A stretch of DNA of 64,000 nt from Massariosphaeria phaeospora (taxonomy: Eukaryota; Ascomycota; Dothideomycetes; Pleosporales), in NCBI GenBank assembly GCA_011032825.1, contig JAADJZ010000002.1, positions 2,377,826 through 2,441,825 on the forward strand. Reading direction: 5' to 3'. Each line of letters opens with the position of its first letter. Within the stretch, counting starts at the first letter, position 1. The notes beneath the pieces are model-generated. The model saw only the letters and a program-made list of their open reading frames with translations. It was not told the DNA's origin and did no database searches. This document shows, piece by piece, positions 41,251 through 51,845 of the stretch. Both the position numbers and the translations under genes were made by a program.

Positions 41251-41819
41251 TGTCTATGGAGGCATGGCAGGAGATGAGAAAGATCGAGGTGCCAGTAACA
41301 GTGTGGCCCTACCCGTAGAAGCGCGGCGTCCGGCGTCGTGGTGTGTTGTGTGAAAGAGGCCCGGAGCCTGCAGAGAGGCCCACCCCCGCACCTTAACTAC
41401 GCTCCTCCACCTTTGTAAATTTTTACAGCACATTACCTAGTATACTAGATATAACAAGGCTTTGTAAAGATAAAAGCAGCTTATCTATCTATTACTAGAA
41501 CTTCCTATACTGTTAAGAGCATCGCCTAAAGCTCTCTCAAATCGGACCTGAATTCATGGACGGGTGCGCCGCCACTGCCCCCGCCGCCCCCGCACGGCTG
41601 CACGCCAAGACGCCAAGACGAGATCGCTTTCTCCCGACGTCAGACGTCTCCAAACACCACCAAGTCCACCACCAAACCACCAAACCACCACCAAACCATC
41701 ACCAAACTACCACCATCCATATTAGCGTCGCCATTTCCACCGCCATCGGTCTCCGCCTCACCCTCGCCCTCGCTCACACACCCCATCTCGCCGTCACACT
41801 CACGCTGCAACCCCTAACC
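41251..41819. other. Divergent promoter with an AT-rich patch
   Basis: Between the kinase (-) and the gene at 41820 (+). 41400-41530 is an AT-rich patch with TACTAG/CTAGTA pairs that stands out from the GC-rich flanks and may be transposon debris. 41660-41720 is a CACCAAAC-rich leader. Confidence 0.45.
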
Positions 41820-42590
41820 ATGGCAGCCGCCCATCTCCCGCCGAGCCCCCCCGCCTCCGAAGCGCGCTCCGTGTCGCCGGCGGCTGTGCTCGTCAACCTC
41901 AAGGAGCCCGGTGGCACGCAGTCGGCCGTCAGCAAGTGCGCTGGCTACCCCGTGTCCGACGCGCTCGTCGACAGGCTCCATCGGCGGCACAACCTGCGCG
42001 CCGTCCCGCTCCTGTCCGAAACCGACTTCGTCCGCCTCGTCGCGGCTGTCGTCGAGGACACTCCGCCGGCCGCCGTTGACGCCGAGGTCGCCCGCCGTGT
42101 GCAGCAGCAAGTCGACTGCGCGACCCAGCGAGCCAAACACGCAAAGATTTCGTTTTTCATCGACCCAGCACCACACCGCGACGACGTGCCCGAGCTGCTG
42201 TCTGCCATCGGCGAGCATTCGGTTCATGGCCACGCCAAATTCATCGCCGCAGTCCTGCCCCTGGTGCTCAGTTACTTGAATGGCCATGAGCACGGCAACG
42301 ACGGCAATGCAGCTTCGCCGGCGCCCGCAGAGCCCACACTTGCCTCGCAGGCCATACACGACACTCTGAACAACGAGACGGCGCCGAGGACGGCATCATC
42401 AGCGACGACGCCGAGTAAGCGACGGAATAACAAGTCGTCTGCCGCCGCTCCCACAAGCGGCATAAAGGGGAGCGGGCGGGTGGAGAAGAAGGCGCGGGTC
42501 AAGAAGCACTCCGGCCCCTCGCATCCTCGCGCCTTGCCAGCGGGTGAGGAGGGAGCCGCCCAGGCAGGAACGCATGCGTACTTGTCGTAG
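41820..42590 (+). CDS. Hypothetical Ala/Ser-rich protein, basic C-terminus, 256 aa
   Basis: ATG 41820 sits in a strong context (ACCATGG) after a CACCAAAC-rich leader; the frame is open back to an ATG at 41556, but the extra 88 residues are encoded by leader repeats. The middle part looks folded and helical: YPVSDALVDRLHRRHNLRAV, FVRLVAAVVEDTPPAAVDAE and LLSAIGEHSVHGHAKFIAAV. The tail is disordered and basic (TPSKRRNNKSSAAAP, RVEKKARVKKHSGPSH), suggestive of nuclear localisation. No known domain recognised. It is divergent from the kinase gene over 569 bp. Confidence 0.6.
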   Translation: MAAAHLPPSPPASEARSVSPAAVLVNLKEPGGTQSAVSKCAGYPVSDALVDRLHRRHNLRAVPLLSETDFVRLVAAVVEDTPPAAVDAEVARRVQQQVDCATQRAKHAKISFFIDPAPHRDDVPELLSAIGEHSVHGHAKFIAAVLPLVLSYLNGHEHGNDGNAASPAPAEPTLASQAIHDTLNNETAPRTASSATTPSKRRNNKSSAAAPTSGIKGSGRVEKKARVKKHSGPSHPRALPAGEEGAAQAGTHAYLS

Positions 42591-44224
42591 GGTACAGCAT
42601 CATATCCACTGTTTACGGGGCACACTCGAGGCACTGCGATAGATGGACGTATACAGCGGCGCGGAAACCCCATGCCTCACTCATGGTGACTACAACTCCT
42701 TCCACCAGCTTGGCCATACACTGACTCCTTGCAGCGCAGCTCCCATCAAGCTTCGCAGACGTCCAACGGGACAGTAGCAGATCTAATCGGCCCACGGCAT
42801 GTACCTACGCCCGGCGTACACAACCCTTTCGCAGTACATTGGTAGAATGCGCATCTTGACTGTGGGGCGATCCGTATCGATAGACGAGTCTCGAACCCAC
42901 CGGCAAAATCCATATCCCGATACACGTCGAGGCCAGTGTCATCTCATCCGCGCCCAAGCGCACGAACGCCAGGGTACGTAGTATGCTCGGCAGTGTCGGT
43001 TTTGATAGTTAGGAAGGAGGGAGGAGTGGGCGGAGCAGTTATACTCTGCGCACAACCCGCATAGCTATGAACGCTCGTTCCTTCCCATCTCATGTCCTAG
43101 GATGCTAGAATAGCGCAACACAACATCACTGCGGACCTTCTATCTCTAAGCAAGTGCGCTGAAAATCCTCTCGCGCCGTCGACGATGAGTTCTTGGGATG
43201 AGACGGTCAAATCTGGCGGGCGCTCTTGTAGATGATATTTATGCACTCGAGTAATTAATTCATCGCCAAGGCTGGCCTCGTTTCAATCGTGCTAGGGCAA
43301 ATGCGGACGTCTTTTGCCATCTCCATCGCTTTTCCATTTCTTCCTCTAGCATCAACATTTGCATCTACATCAACTTTCACATATCACATATCACATATCA
43401 CGTAACACTTACCACATATCATATATCGATACTCAGCTGGTTCTAGTTCAGTGACGCTTTTCTCTACCGTTCGTTCCGCGATGCTTTTTCTTCGCTCGCT
43501 CGCTTGCTTTTGTACCTGGAAAGGGATGGCGGACGACACTGCGGATGCAGTTGGGTCGTGTTAAGTTTGCTGGATCTCCTACCTCTCTATGCGGCGGCCG
43601 TACTAGCTTCTCTGTTTACAGTACAGTACAGTTCAGTTTAGTTCTACGGTAGATACTCGTCAGTTCCCTCCTTATGCGATGTCTTTTCGTGGACTCCAGT
43701 CCTCTCCAGAACCACTCTCGTGAACTACACACAAATCACTGGGTTGAAGCTCGACAGATACATCGACATCACCCCCACCGCGAGCATCCCCCGCCGCACT
43801 CCTCTCCACCAGGATCTTCGTCAACCAAGCCGCTCTCGCCCCCTCACAACCCACCACGTCCCAGCGAAACGCCCCTCGCCCCCTCAAAGCTGCCACGCTG
43901 CTAACATGCTGCAGCAACCTCGCAATTTCCAGCAGCTGCACTACCAGCAGTGCTCCCCAACGCTCATATAGAAGTGGATGCTGCGGAGGCTGTGGCCCGC
44001 GGGCAGTTCCCGGAAGACGGTGCGTCAGGCGGCCACGACGGGTGGGACGTTCGGGCCGTTGATGCCGCCGTTGAGCTCGAGTTCGGTTAGGGTGGTGTTG
44101 GATAGGGTGGTGTTGGATAGGGTGTGTAGGATGCGGATCCGGAGGTGGCGGATGGCTGGCGGGTACGACGTCTCTTGCATCACCAGTAGCATCACCACCA
44201 CCAGCTCTCCCACACCTCCAGTGA
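42591..44224. other. Intergenic and ambiguous coding stretch
   Basis: 42591-43670 shows no gene; a CACATAT-type repeat lies at about 43376-43430. At 43672-44224 both strands look partly coding. The minus strand has C-ending codons over AIRHLRIRILHTL and TELELNGGINGPNVPP with a TGA between segments, and the + strand reads VLPNAHIEVDAAEAVARGQF. Neither can be assembled into a gene, so a broken gene is likely here. Confidence 0.35.
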
Positions 44225-44856
44225 TGGGCGCGCAATAGCGATGACGCAGTGCCGCCGCAAGACGAGGTCTTCGTCAACGATAGCGAACTATACGCAAGCA
44301 TGGCCGAAGTGAAGAGACAACGGGACCTTAAGTAAGAAACCATGGCCCTACGGCTACGAAGACGAGCTAATAACAATGACACAGCGTACACACCGAGGAA
44401 GCGGTCAGGCTGTATGAGAGTCTTTACTAAGACTGCGACCCCAAGGAGCCCCCCGACTCTGATCTGCTCGAAGCGCAGCACGGCCATGGACAGCTAGCCG
44501 TGGCACTCCGCAAGAGTGCTTGTGAAGAGTATGGCCATAGAGACAGTAGAAAGGTCGCAAGGCAGCCACACCATTCACTTGCGGAGGATGCGCCGATAGA
44601 CGAAGAGCTTGAGCAATTGGAGCGTTATCTTGATCTAGCGACCAGAGCTCAGACTATAGCCTACGTGGATGCAGCCAAGTACAGTAACAGCGGGATTGAA
44701 GAGGTGCTCGGTCATGAGGGAGCGCAGGTCTACACTGATGCAGGCGAAGGGGGGTCCAAAGGAGAATTCGATGAAGATTTCACTAGCGAGTCTAAGGAAA
44801 ATAAGTACCAAGATGGAGAGGACGCGATCGAAACAGTAAAGGGAAACGAAAACTAG
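44225..44856 (+). pseudogene. Interrupted helical-protein gene
   Basis: The + frame reads AVPPQDEVFVNDSELYASMA, then a 53-bp intron (44332-44384: GTAAGA, branch GCTAAT, acceptor ACAG) leads to VHTEEAVRLYESLY, an in-frame TAA at 44428-44430, and DCDPKEPPDSDLLEAQHG in the same frame. It continues to 44856 with an acidic tail (GEFDEDFTSESKENKYQDGE). TAA may be a mutated CAA. Earlier exons upstream are unresolved. EAVRLYESLY...DLLEAQHGHGQLAVAL has the look of a TPR-type helical pair, but this is a guess. Confidence 0.4.
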
Positions 44857-45225
44857 CGAACGCAAAGCGCATTCGAACAGCGATGAGCATTCAACGAAGA
44901 ATTGACTCATCGAAGTCCCTTGCGTTTAGAGACTCTTTCGGGTTTTCTTGAATAGCCAACTACCTCAGATACTGAAATACAATCATTGTGTGGCTGTGAT
45001 AGAAAGACGTTTCCAGAATACGGGTTTCGGAAACCTACATGTATCGTCCTTTAGCAAACAATGCAGCGAATTCAACTTGCCCACACCCTTTGCTCATTGT
45101 ACAACGAGACCGCAGGATACCTTGTTTTTCCACAAGTCGTCACACTATCGAAGCTCCACTTGATAAGTATCAGCTCGTAACTTCCCATCCAAATTCAGTC
45201 TTGCATCCATCCATCCAGAGTCACC
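44857..45225. other. Intergenic, no gene seen
   Basis: Promoter region of the gene at 45226. Confidence 0.4.
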
Positions 45226-45855
45226 ATGCCGTTCAAGAAACAACACCAAGCGACCCGACCCGGCCTTTTCGACCTAGAAAACATGCAAAAACGGACCGAA
45301 GAACTAACCCAAGTCTACTCCGTTCCAGAGCATCATCCACCACCACCCATGCCAGGACAGTTCCCCGAAGACGCGACGAGCCAGCACGACGACGGCCCCG
45401 AATTGTCCACATACCACGAAGCCACGCGCCAAAACCCAACAACCACTTCTAGCTCGGAGTACATGCTCCCCGACTGGCTGTCCGCGTCCATGCTCGCCGC
45501 CCTCACCGCCACATACGTCTACGCCGTCAAACCGATCGCACGTCTCCTCTGGCCACTCCTTCTTGTCCTTCTGCGAAGTTTCGGCGCGCTCTTCGTGGTC
45601 TGGTGCGTTCTGGTGTATTCTAGCTTCCATATCGCGCTGTACACTGCCGTGCTGATGCTCGAGAAGCGCTATCCAACGCTGTTTGGTGAGATTGTCAAAG
45701 AGGTGCTGGTGTGGAAGATTGGGATGTTGGTGGGGGTGGAGCGGCGTATGGTGTATGAGATGCGCGGGGCGGGACCTGCTAGACTTGTTTGGATGGTCGA
45801 CAATGCGGTTGAGGCTGCTGCAAAGATTGTTGGGGAACACGTGTTAGGAGATTAG
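45226..45855 (+). CDS. Hypothetical membrane protein with Pro-rich N-terminus, 209 aa
   Basis: ATG 45226 has a good context (TCACCATGCC). The first 80 residues are polar and Pro/Thr-rich (HHPPPPMPGQFPEDATSQHD). Two or three strong hydrophobic helices follow: WLSASMLAALTATYVYAV, LLWPLLLVLLRSFGALFVVW and CVLVYSSFHIALYTAVLM. An amphipathic C-terminal part (LFGEIVKEVLVWKIGMLVGV, AVEAAAKIVGEHVLGD) follows. No signal peptide and no recognised domain. Probably an endomembrane protein specific to this lineage. Confidence 0.65.
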   Translation: MPFKKQHQATRPGLFDLENMQKRTEELTQVYSVPEHHPPPPMPGQFPEDATSQHDDGPELSTYHEATRQNPTTTSSSEYMLPDWLSASMLAALTATYVYAVKPIARLLWPLLLVLLRSFGALFVVWCVLVYSSFHIALYTAVLMLEKRYPTLFGEIVKEVLVWKIGMLVGVERRMVYEMRGAGPARLVWMVDNAVEAAAKIVGEHVLGD

Positions 45856-46908
45856 GTGGTCTGAATTGATTCGTCTTTCCGGGCACTCCGGCGGTGAGAA
45901 AAACTTTGGGCTCAAGTTATGGGAGCGCAGATTGTTCGAAGTGGGGGAAGTGTTCCGTTTTCGAATCCTGACGATAGGAAAGCATAAGTTAGGTTCATAT
46001 TGATGGAAGTGCATAGTATTCGAGAGCAGAAAGTAAGTTAGGTCCAGAGGGCTTTGACGTGACTGCACGGTAGTGGTAGGTGGCGATGAGGCTGCAGAAA
46101 GACACTAGGTCTCCTCGGGTCTCTTAAGAAGCGACTGGAAGTGATGAGCAGGTAGAGTGAGTGGATATCAATAAGAGACAGGAAATTTGATAACCTGTGT
46201 CAAAATAGAGGGAGGTCTTTCCAAGCCCCTTGCGCTGCTAGCAACAAGCTCGCTACTGGTGGTAGTGACTTGCGGTATCGACTCGGGCTCACAGTGCGGA
46301 TACACCAGTGTTCTTTTGAGAGGGGGTGGCTCATGTTTTTCGTCTAGGTTTTCAAAATGCTGGACTTGACATGGATTGTCCGATGCCATTTGACCTTGAT
46401 CAAAGCTCTAAGTCGTCGGAGTGAGGTATCCTTTAAATTACTCAGTTGGCAGAGTGCAGCGAGACTGTGGCATAACATCGAGAGACAATGTTGCCTACGA
46501 GCCATATCAGTCATCTGGGGAATCGTATGTGCGCGTATGTGTGTGAGTGTGGGTTTGGTATAGACGAGACGTGACCAGAATGTTACTTTGATGGCTCAGG
46601 AGCTGGCGGAGCTTTCAGATTGCCTTGAGAAGGAGGATAGAGGCTAGGCGCTATAATCATTATTCGCAATCGCTTCGGCGGCAGTGGTGGTGGCATCACT
46701 GATCGCAGTGAGCTGATCGCAGGTGCGGAGCCATCTTTTCATAGATTCTAGAGCAGAAGTAGCAACTCTCAGTGTGAATGTGGGTGCTCTTGCACACTGT
46801 ATTATGTAGGGAGGTAGGAGCATATTGGTCAAGGTCGTCCTAAGAAGTTGATCACGTCGGACTGCAAATGCTGCAGCTTTTGCTATCAATCACGATCAGT
46901 TAATCATC
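45856..46908. other. Intergenic, no gene seen
   Basis: Short frames without motifs; ordinary composition. Confidence 0.4.
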
Positions 46909-47394
46909 ATGGCCCCCGCCCCGCGCGCGCGCATCGCATCCCTCGAGTCATACACGTACGACACGATTACGATCGCCTGGTGGCTCCGCCAGGATGCAAG
47001 GGTACGATCGGAATACAAACGCATAAACGCTATCAACATGGAGAAGCTTGAGGGCGATAGGCACATACCACTGCAAGACCTCGCCAGGGACGCTGTTGAT
47101 CACAGAAACGAGGCCGTTTTGAATATGCGCAGGAAAACGAGCCCGTTGGGACTGCTGGTTGCATTGCGCCACAAATCCACGCTGCCGGAAGTCGAAACGC
47201 TCCGCGAGCGCAAGGCTCGCTCCATGTACAATTGCTCTTGGGAGCGCTGCAGCGCCGCAGACCGGGACATGGTATTTCAAATCCCGGCTTCCCTCTTTGC
47301 GATTTGGACCCCTGCGAACTTATCCTCATTAGATATACAAATCAATCATGGAGCGGAGCGGGTCCCCAAACGCCACCTTCAGCGCGTTGAGTGA
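46909..47394 (+). CDS. Hypothetical protein, 161 aa
   Basis: Open frame from ATG 46909 with GC-ending codons over much of its length (MAPAPRARIASLESYTYDT, WWLRQDARVRSEYKRINAIN, PLGLLVALRHKSTLPEVETL). No membrane segment, signal peptide or known domain. Its last 47 bases overlap the start of the next frame at 47348, which is in another phase. So either the true 3' end is spliced (no clean donor seen) or one of the two overlapping starts is wrong. Family not recognised. Confidence 0.45.
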   Translation: MAPAPRARIASLESYTYDTITIAWWLRQDARVRSEYKRINAINMEKLEGDRHIPLQDLARDAVDHRNEAVLNMRRKTSPLGLLVALRHKSTLPEVETLRERKARSMYNCSWERCSAADRDMVFQIPASLFAIWTPANLSSLDIQINHGAERVPKRHLQRVE

Positions 47395-47665
47395 ACTGCT
47401 TCCATACGTTTCGATGGCGATTTGGGCACTCACGTCAGTAATGGTGGCCTTGAGATGCAGCGTAGACGGATTAGGAGCACTGCTCATTGTTGTTGGATGT
47501 CTGGTTGGGCAATTTCTGGGGTGGAAATGTACCGCATGGATTTTGGCGTTTAGGAGTGAGAGTCTGTATACTGGAAGAGGCGCAATGTGGGGGGAATTGG
47601 GCGTGATATTGGCGACAATTGCTGGTGGACGGATCGGAAGAATAGTTGGCGGGTATATCTGCTAG
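47348..47665 (+). CDS. Small membrane protein, 105 aa
   Basis: Open frame from ATG 47348. Hydrophobic segments: LLPYVSMAIWALTSVMVA (about residues 18-35), LGALLIVVGCLVGQFLGW (about 42-59) and ELGVILATIAGGRIGRIVGG (about 83-102), Gly-rich as in small channel-like or holin-like proteins, though no family is recognised. Overlaps the 3' end of the frame at 46909 by 47 bases in another phase. Function is unknown. Confidence 0.5.
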   Translation: MERSGSPNATFSALSELLPYVSMAIWALTSVMVALRCSVDGLGALLIVVGCLVGQFLGWKCTAWILAFRSESLYTGRGAMWGELGVILATIAGGRIGRIVGGYIC

Positions 47666-48036
47666 TAGCTTGTGATGCACGCGGATGGACTATTGCAGTA
47701 CGACCGTAAACCACAGTAAGATATTGAGATGCATTGGGTAGTAGTAAGACCACCGCAAGTATCAAATGCTACGGGACCAGAGCCTCAGAAAGTATGATCG
47801 CGACGGTGCTGGAAGAATCGAGGCTTGTCGACGTTCGAATCGATGGCGCTATCTGTGCGGGTACGACGGTGCATACTGGCCCGCACCGGAACGCCCTCCT
47901 GCCCCTGCTGCTGCGGCGGCCGCCATTGTTGCTGTTGCTCATGCTGCTCCAAGCGCTCGAGATACCTGGTATTGGTGAACAATGCTCCATTGCCCCACGG
48001 TTTTTCAGATAGTACGGCAAGAGGGGAGGTTTGGGG
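47666..48036. other. Convergent spacer
   Basis: Includes CTG/GCTGCT-rich DNA around 47900-47955; open on several frames, no gene supported. Confidence 0.4.
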
Positions 48037-48438
48037 TTAGAAGGCCTCGGGTGCGACTTGATTTAGATTCAAGAGCACGAACCTCATCTTCACTCGCTTC
48101 CACGGCGCCGAAACGATGCTCGAAAACAGCAACCATGCAACAGGCACCCACAAGCGCTTCATCGCCCTGCTCAAGATGCTGGCTCGGCTGGCCGCAACAG
48201 CACTGCAGACTTCTTCCGTGTCGTACATGCCCCAGTGCCCGTCAAGCAGAGGCAGAATAAGCACGCCAAACAAATCGTTCCAGAAAAAGTACTCGATGTC
48301 CGCCATGGGGCAGTTGAGCGCAACAAGGTGGCGTGCGATGCCGTCGATTTCGTCAGCAGTGAGTTCAGTGTCAAGGAGCAGGTCGGAAAGGATGTCGCAC
48401 AGTGCGCGCTCGGTCGAGGAGAGTTGGACGTTGGCCAT
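48037..48438 (-). CDS. Protein resembling DUF7079 (LDTEL motif), 133 aa
   Basis: I chose ATG 48438 (MANVQLSSTERALCDILSDL); the open frame extends upstream to 48705 but only through AT-rich leader. The signature ALCDILSDLLLDTELTADEI followed by DGIARHLVALNCPMADIEYF and WNDLFGVLILPLL matches the pattern SDLFLDTELTxxDhxxIARxL...E.IL..E..PV. that I know as DUF7079, present in bacteria and some fungi. A C-terminal hydrophobic stretch (LWVPVAWLLFSSIVSAPW) is an addition. Function of the family is unknown. Confidence 0.6.
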   Translation of the reverse strand: MANVQLSSTERALCDILSDLLLDTELTADEIDGIARHLVALNCPMADIEYFFWNDLFGVLILPLLDGHWGMYDTEEVCSAVAASRASILSRAMKRLWVPVAWLLFSSIVSAPWKRVKMRFVLLNLNQVAPEAF

Positions 48439-50089
48439 GGTGAGTGAATTCGTTGTCCGGAAGAGGCGAGAGAGAAAGAGAGTGAGTGGGAACGAAAGAA
48501 ACCAGAGGAGGACGCTAGATTTGTAGTAAGCCAAGACAGTCCAAGTTTGGAACCAACGATCAAGAATTAAGATTCTTAGGGAAAGCAGGCCAATCACAGC
48601 AGTTGCATCGCAAGCCAAATGATCATTCTCGAATTCATCTGGTTTTGATTGGTTCCCAACGATCGGATTCATGGTTTGAGAGAGCGCGAAAAGTGAACCA
48701 GTCACTCAGCTCACACTGAACCCATGTGAGCAGAATCCTTAATCCTTACCGCGTTGTCTGTCTTAGACACGAAAAACGATTGTAGCAAACACCTCTCGCT
48801 ATAAGCGAGATGAACAAGACGACGTTCGGTAGATAGACTAACTCACTTCATTATATATTCACTCCTTTCTAGTCCAATGGCGGCGAACTCCGAGCTACCA
48901 ATGTCCATGATCCTCCAGTGGACATCGTTCCTCAAGTTGTGCAGCTATAATATTCTCAGAGCCAATTTTTATTCAACATTGTTCAGCCACATGGCGTCAA
49001 CTTTGGCATGTGGCCGCCCACAGCGCACGCAACCTCTCGTCACAATGGCTATACAGGCGTTCAGCGCTTTCGGGATTTCCTGTGGTAGGGAGTCCGAGGC
49101 GAAGGAGAAGAGGGGCGGGGTGGCGGCGAGTCGAAGAGGTGAAGAAACAGAAAGGTGATGACGGAGAGTCTATTGAGCGTACGATGTCATGATGCCGGTG
49201 ACGAGATCTGACATGTAAGACAAAATCTGCGATAACGGCCGGGGTATGTACACACTAAGGCCATTTCGCATGTCGCAAAGCGGGCGAGTACATCTGATAT
49301 TGAATGCCAGATGGTTCGTGCTCCCACTGCCTTTGTATCAATTCGGCCCGCGCTGCATTTAAAACTCAACGTGCCGCTCCACCACCACCCAGTGTTCCGC
49401 CCGCAGGCATGCGCGTAAAGCCAAGCCCTCTGATGTATATCGGCTCCGCTGCTCCGCTGCTCCGCTCCTCCCTCATTCTGTTTTTATTCAGGTTCCGCCC
49501 GCGATGCGGAAGCGACGATGCGCGCCGGAGCCACAAGCAGGTCGGTTGGTGTAGCTCCAGGAAGGCGGGCGAGGTGGTTGGACGTGGTGGTGCTGAGCAG
49601 CAGAGCACACCCACCCGTTTGTCGCTGTTCGGAGTATTGGCACGGCGCGCCGAATCTGTCAGTTTAGTTGGCAGTATATCTACATCTTCATGGAGGCGCG
49701 AGAAAGCTATGTCATCGTCGGTCCGAGCGGTGTCGCGTGCCGCCGGTTCATCGCTCGCCGGCGCGTGGAGGCATAAAGATCCGTGGAAAGAGTCGAGATG
49801 GGATCCGGGGCACCCGTCGATGGGACGCTGTTCGGTGCGGTCGATGATGAAGATTGCGCCGTTGGCCAGGGCGGGCAGTCGTGAGATTTAGGTTTGGCGC
49901 AGGGACGTATGCCAAGCTCCCAAGTCCGCTATGTCCGTCCGCTATGTCCGTCCGCTGTTGCTCTGTCGCGCGACAGGACGGAAGATAAATTTTGCGGGGC
50001 CCCGGACGCCCCTTTTGCACTTCACCGGCACCTGAACATCACCATCCATCACACCGGGGCCCACCAGTTCCAGCTTTTATAGTCCAACC
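48439..50089. other. Intergenic, no convincing gene
   Basis: The + frame at 49304-49891 and the minus frames opposite it are Arg/Ser/Ala-rich and look like GC-driven openness. GTCCGCTATGTCC is tandemly repeated near 49923-49950. 5' leader of the P450 lies at the right. Confidence 0.4.
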
Positions 50090-51845
50090 ATGGCGCGGCT
50101 CAGCATGCCCGCCATCGTCGCCGCTGTGGCTGGCGCCTTCGTCCTCTTTGTAGCCAAAATGATGGCTAACCGACAGCACGTAAAGAGGCTGCAAAAGTCT
50201 GGCGCGGTACGTCAACCTCTGGGTGCACCCACAGAGGTCAGTCTGATGATGATTGTAAGCCCATGCCGAAACACCACCCTGTGTTCGGCCATTTCATCGC
50301 GCTAAAACAGACCATCCAAGCACTACCGCGGAACACGGTCATGCACGTGGTAGTACGGCGACTAGCTGAGTCCTTTCCCGGCGGCGTCTTCTATCTTAAC
50401 TTGTGGCCTTTCAACGATCCCATCCTGGTAGTCGCGAACCCGCATGTTGCATCCCAAGTAGAAGCCACTTTCCTCAACAAGCCCGCCAACATATGCGCCA
50501 CTCTGGAGGTCATCAACGGCGGGCCATCACTAATAACGATGCATGGAAGCACATGGAAAACTTGGCGGGCGCTCTTCAATCCGGGCTTCGCTGCTGGCTA
50601 CATGACAGGACTTGCGCCAGCTATAGCAGACGAGGTCGCCGTCTTCTGCAAACTGCTGCAAGACCGCGCCAACGAGGACGTCGTGTTCCCTTTGGAAGAG
50701 CATACCCTGCGGCTCACATTCGACGTCATTGCACGCGTCACCTTGTAAGCTCCGGACATGACGCGCTCGCAGTGAAGTTCAACCGCTAAGGCAGACCCAG
50801 CGGCGCGCGTCTCCATTACCAGACCCAGGGAAGTTCTCTAGCGGACTGCCTCCGGAGACAGGTCTACTGGACTCCATTCGGAACCACCTTCAATCCGATC
50901 CGCCGCTATCTCAGTCCGCGTCCCTTGGTCCAGAAATACAACAGCTACCGCATGGACCAGTACCTGGACAAGGAGATTTACAAACGATTCGAAGAACTGG
51001 CTAGCTCTCGCGGCACGTTGCCGGGGGAGTCTCGCTTGCAGTCGAGGTCTATCATCGCGTTGGCCATGGATCGATACCTGGAGGACGTCAAGGACAAAGA
51101 CGAAGTATCCAAGTCGGCCTTCAAGCACCTCGCGAAGCCTCAACTCCGCTTGTTCCTGTACGCCGGCCACGACACCACAAGCAGCACATTACTGTACAGC
51201 TACCTGCTCCTTTCCCGGAACCCAGACGCCATGGAAAAAGTCCGCGCAGAACACGACAGAGTATTCGGGTCCGACTTCTCCATCGACAACCTGCGCCAAG
51301 TCATCACCAACGATCCCACACTCCCGAACCAGATCCCATACACGTTAGCAGTGATCAAAGAGGTCCTCCGCCTCTTCCCGCCCGCTGGCAGCATCCGCGC
51401 CGGCCGCCCCGATTTCTTCCTCGCCGACGAGACCGGCCAGCAGTACCCCACCGAGGGCTGCCACATCTGGACGCTCAGCCTCGCGCTGCACCACAACCCC
51501 GCCGTGTTCGCGCAACCCGAGGCCTTCTTCCCCGAGCGCTGGCTCGTCGATGCCAACCACGCCCTGCATCCGCCGAAAGGCGCATGGCGGGCCTTCGAGT
51601 GGGGACCCCGCGCCTGCATCGGCCAGACGCTCGCGCTGCTCGAGCTCAAAGTCGCCTTGGTTATGACGGCGCGGCTGTTCGACATTGCGCCTGCGTACGA
51701 CGAGTGGGATGCAAAGTATCCGAATCTGAGGGGGAAGGGGGGTGTTAAGACGGTCGATGGGAACCGCGCGTATCAGGCGGAGATGGGGGGTGGCGGTGCG
51801 CATCCGGTCGATGGCTTTCCGGTGAGGATAAAGCTCCGGAAGTGA
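50090..51845 (+). CDS. Cytochrome P450 monooxygenase, 550 aa
   Basis: Three exons: 50090-50206, 50260-50744 and 50795-51845. The introns (53 bp, GTACGT...GTAAG and 50 bp, GTAAGC...GGCAG) keep frame; the second acceptor was chosen to give VTLPSGARLHYQTQGS. The N-terminal anchor is MARLSMPAIVAAVAGAFVLF. All P450 hallmarks are present: I-helix LFLYAGHDTTSST (about residues 320-332), K-helix KEVLRLFPP (Glu390, Arg393), FFPERW, and the heme loop FEWGPRACIGQ with Cys475. The gene is intact and endoplasmic-reticulum bound. The I-helix and ExxR region recall fungal fatty-acid or secondary-metabolite P450s, but the substrate cannot be read from sequence. It is the last intact gene before the transposon-rich subtelomere. 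No other biosynthetic genes flank it. Confidence 0.93.

Noticed and set aside
41400..41530. AT-rich patch as a transposon
   Set aside because: It stands out by composition, but I could not find terminal repeats or a target duplication.
41556..41819. Start of the 41.8-kb gene at the upstream ATG
   Set aside because: The extra 88 codons are CACCAAAC leader repeats, and ATG 41820 has a far better context.
43672..44487. 271-codon minus-strand frame
   Set aside because: It is Arg/Ser/Pro-rich in the middle, includes residues coded by a tandem repeat, and overlaps a + strand intron-bearing frame. No motif was found, so it is described only as ambiguous.
49304..49891. 195-codon + frame upstream of the P450
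   Set aside because: It is compositionally biased (Ser, Arg, Ala), overlaps equally open minus frames, and has no motif or splice evidence.
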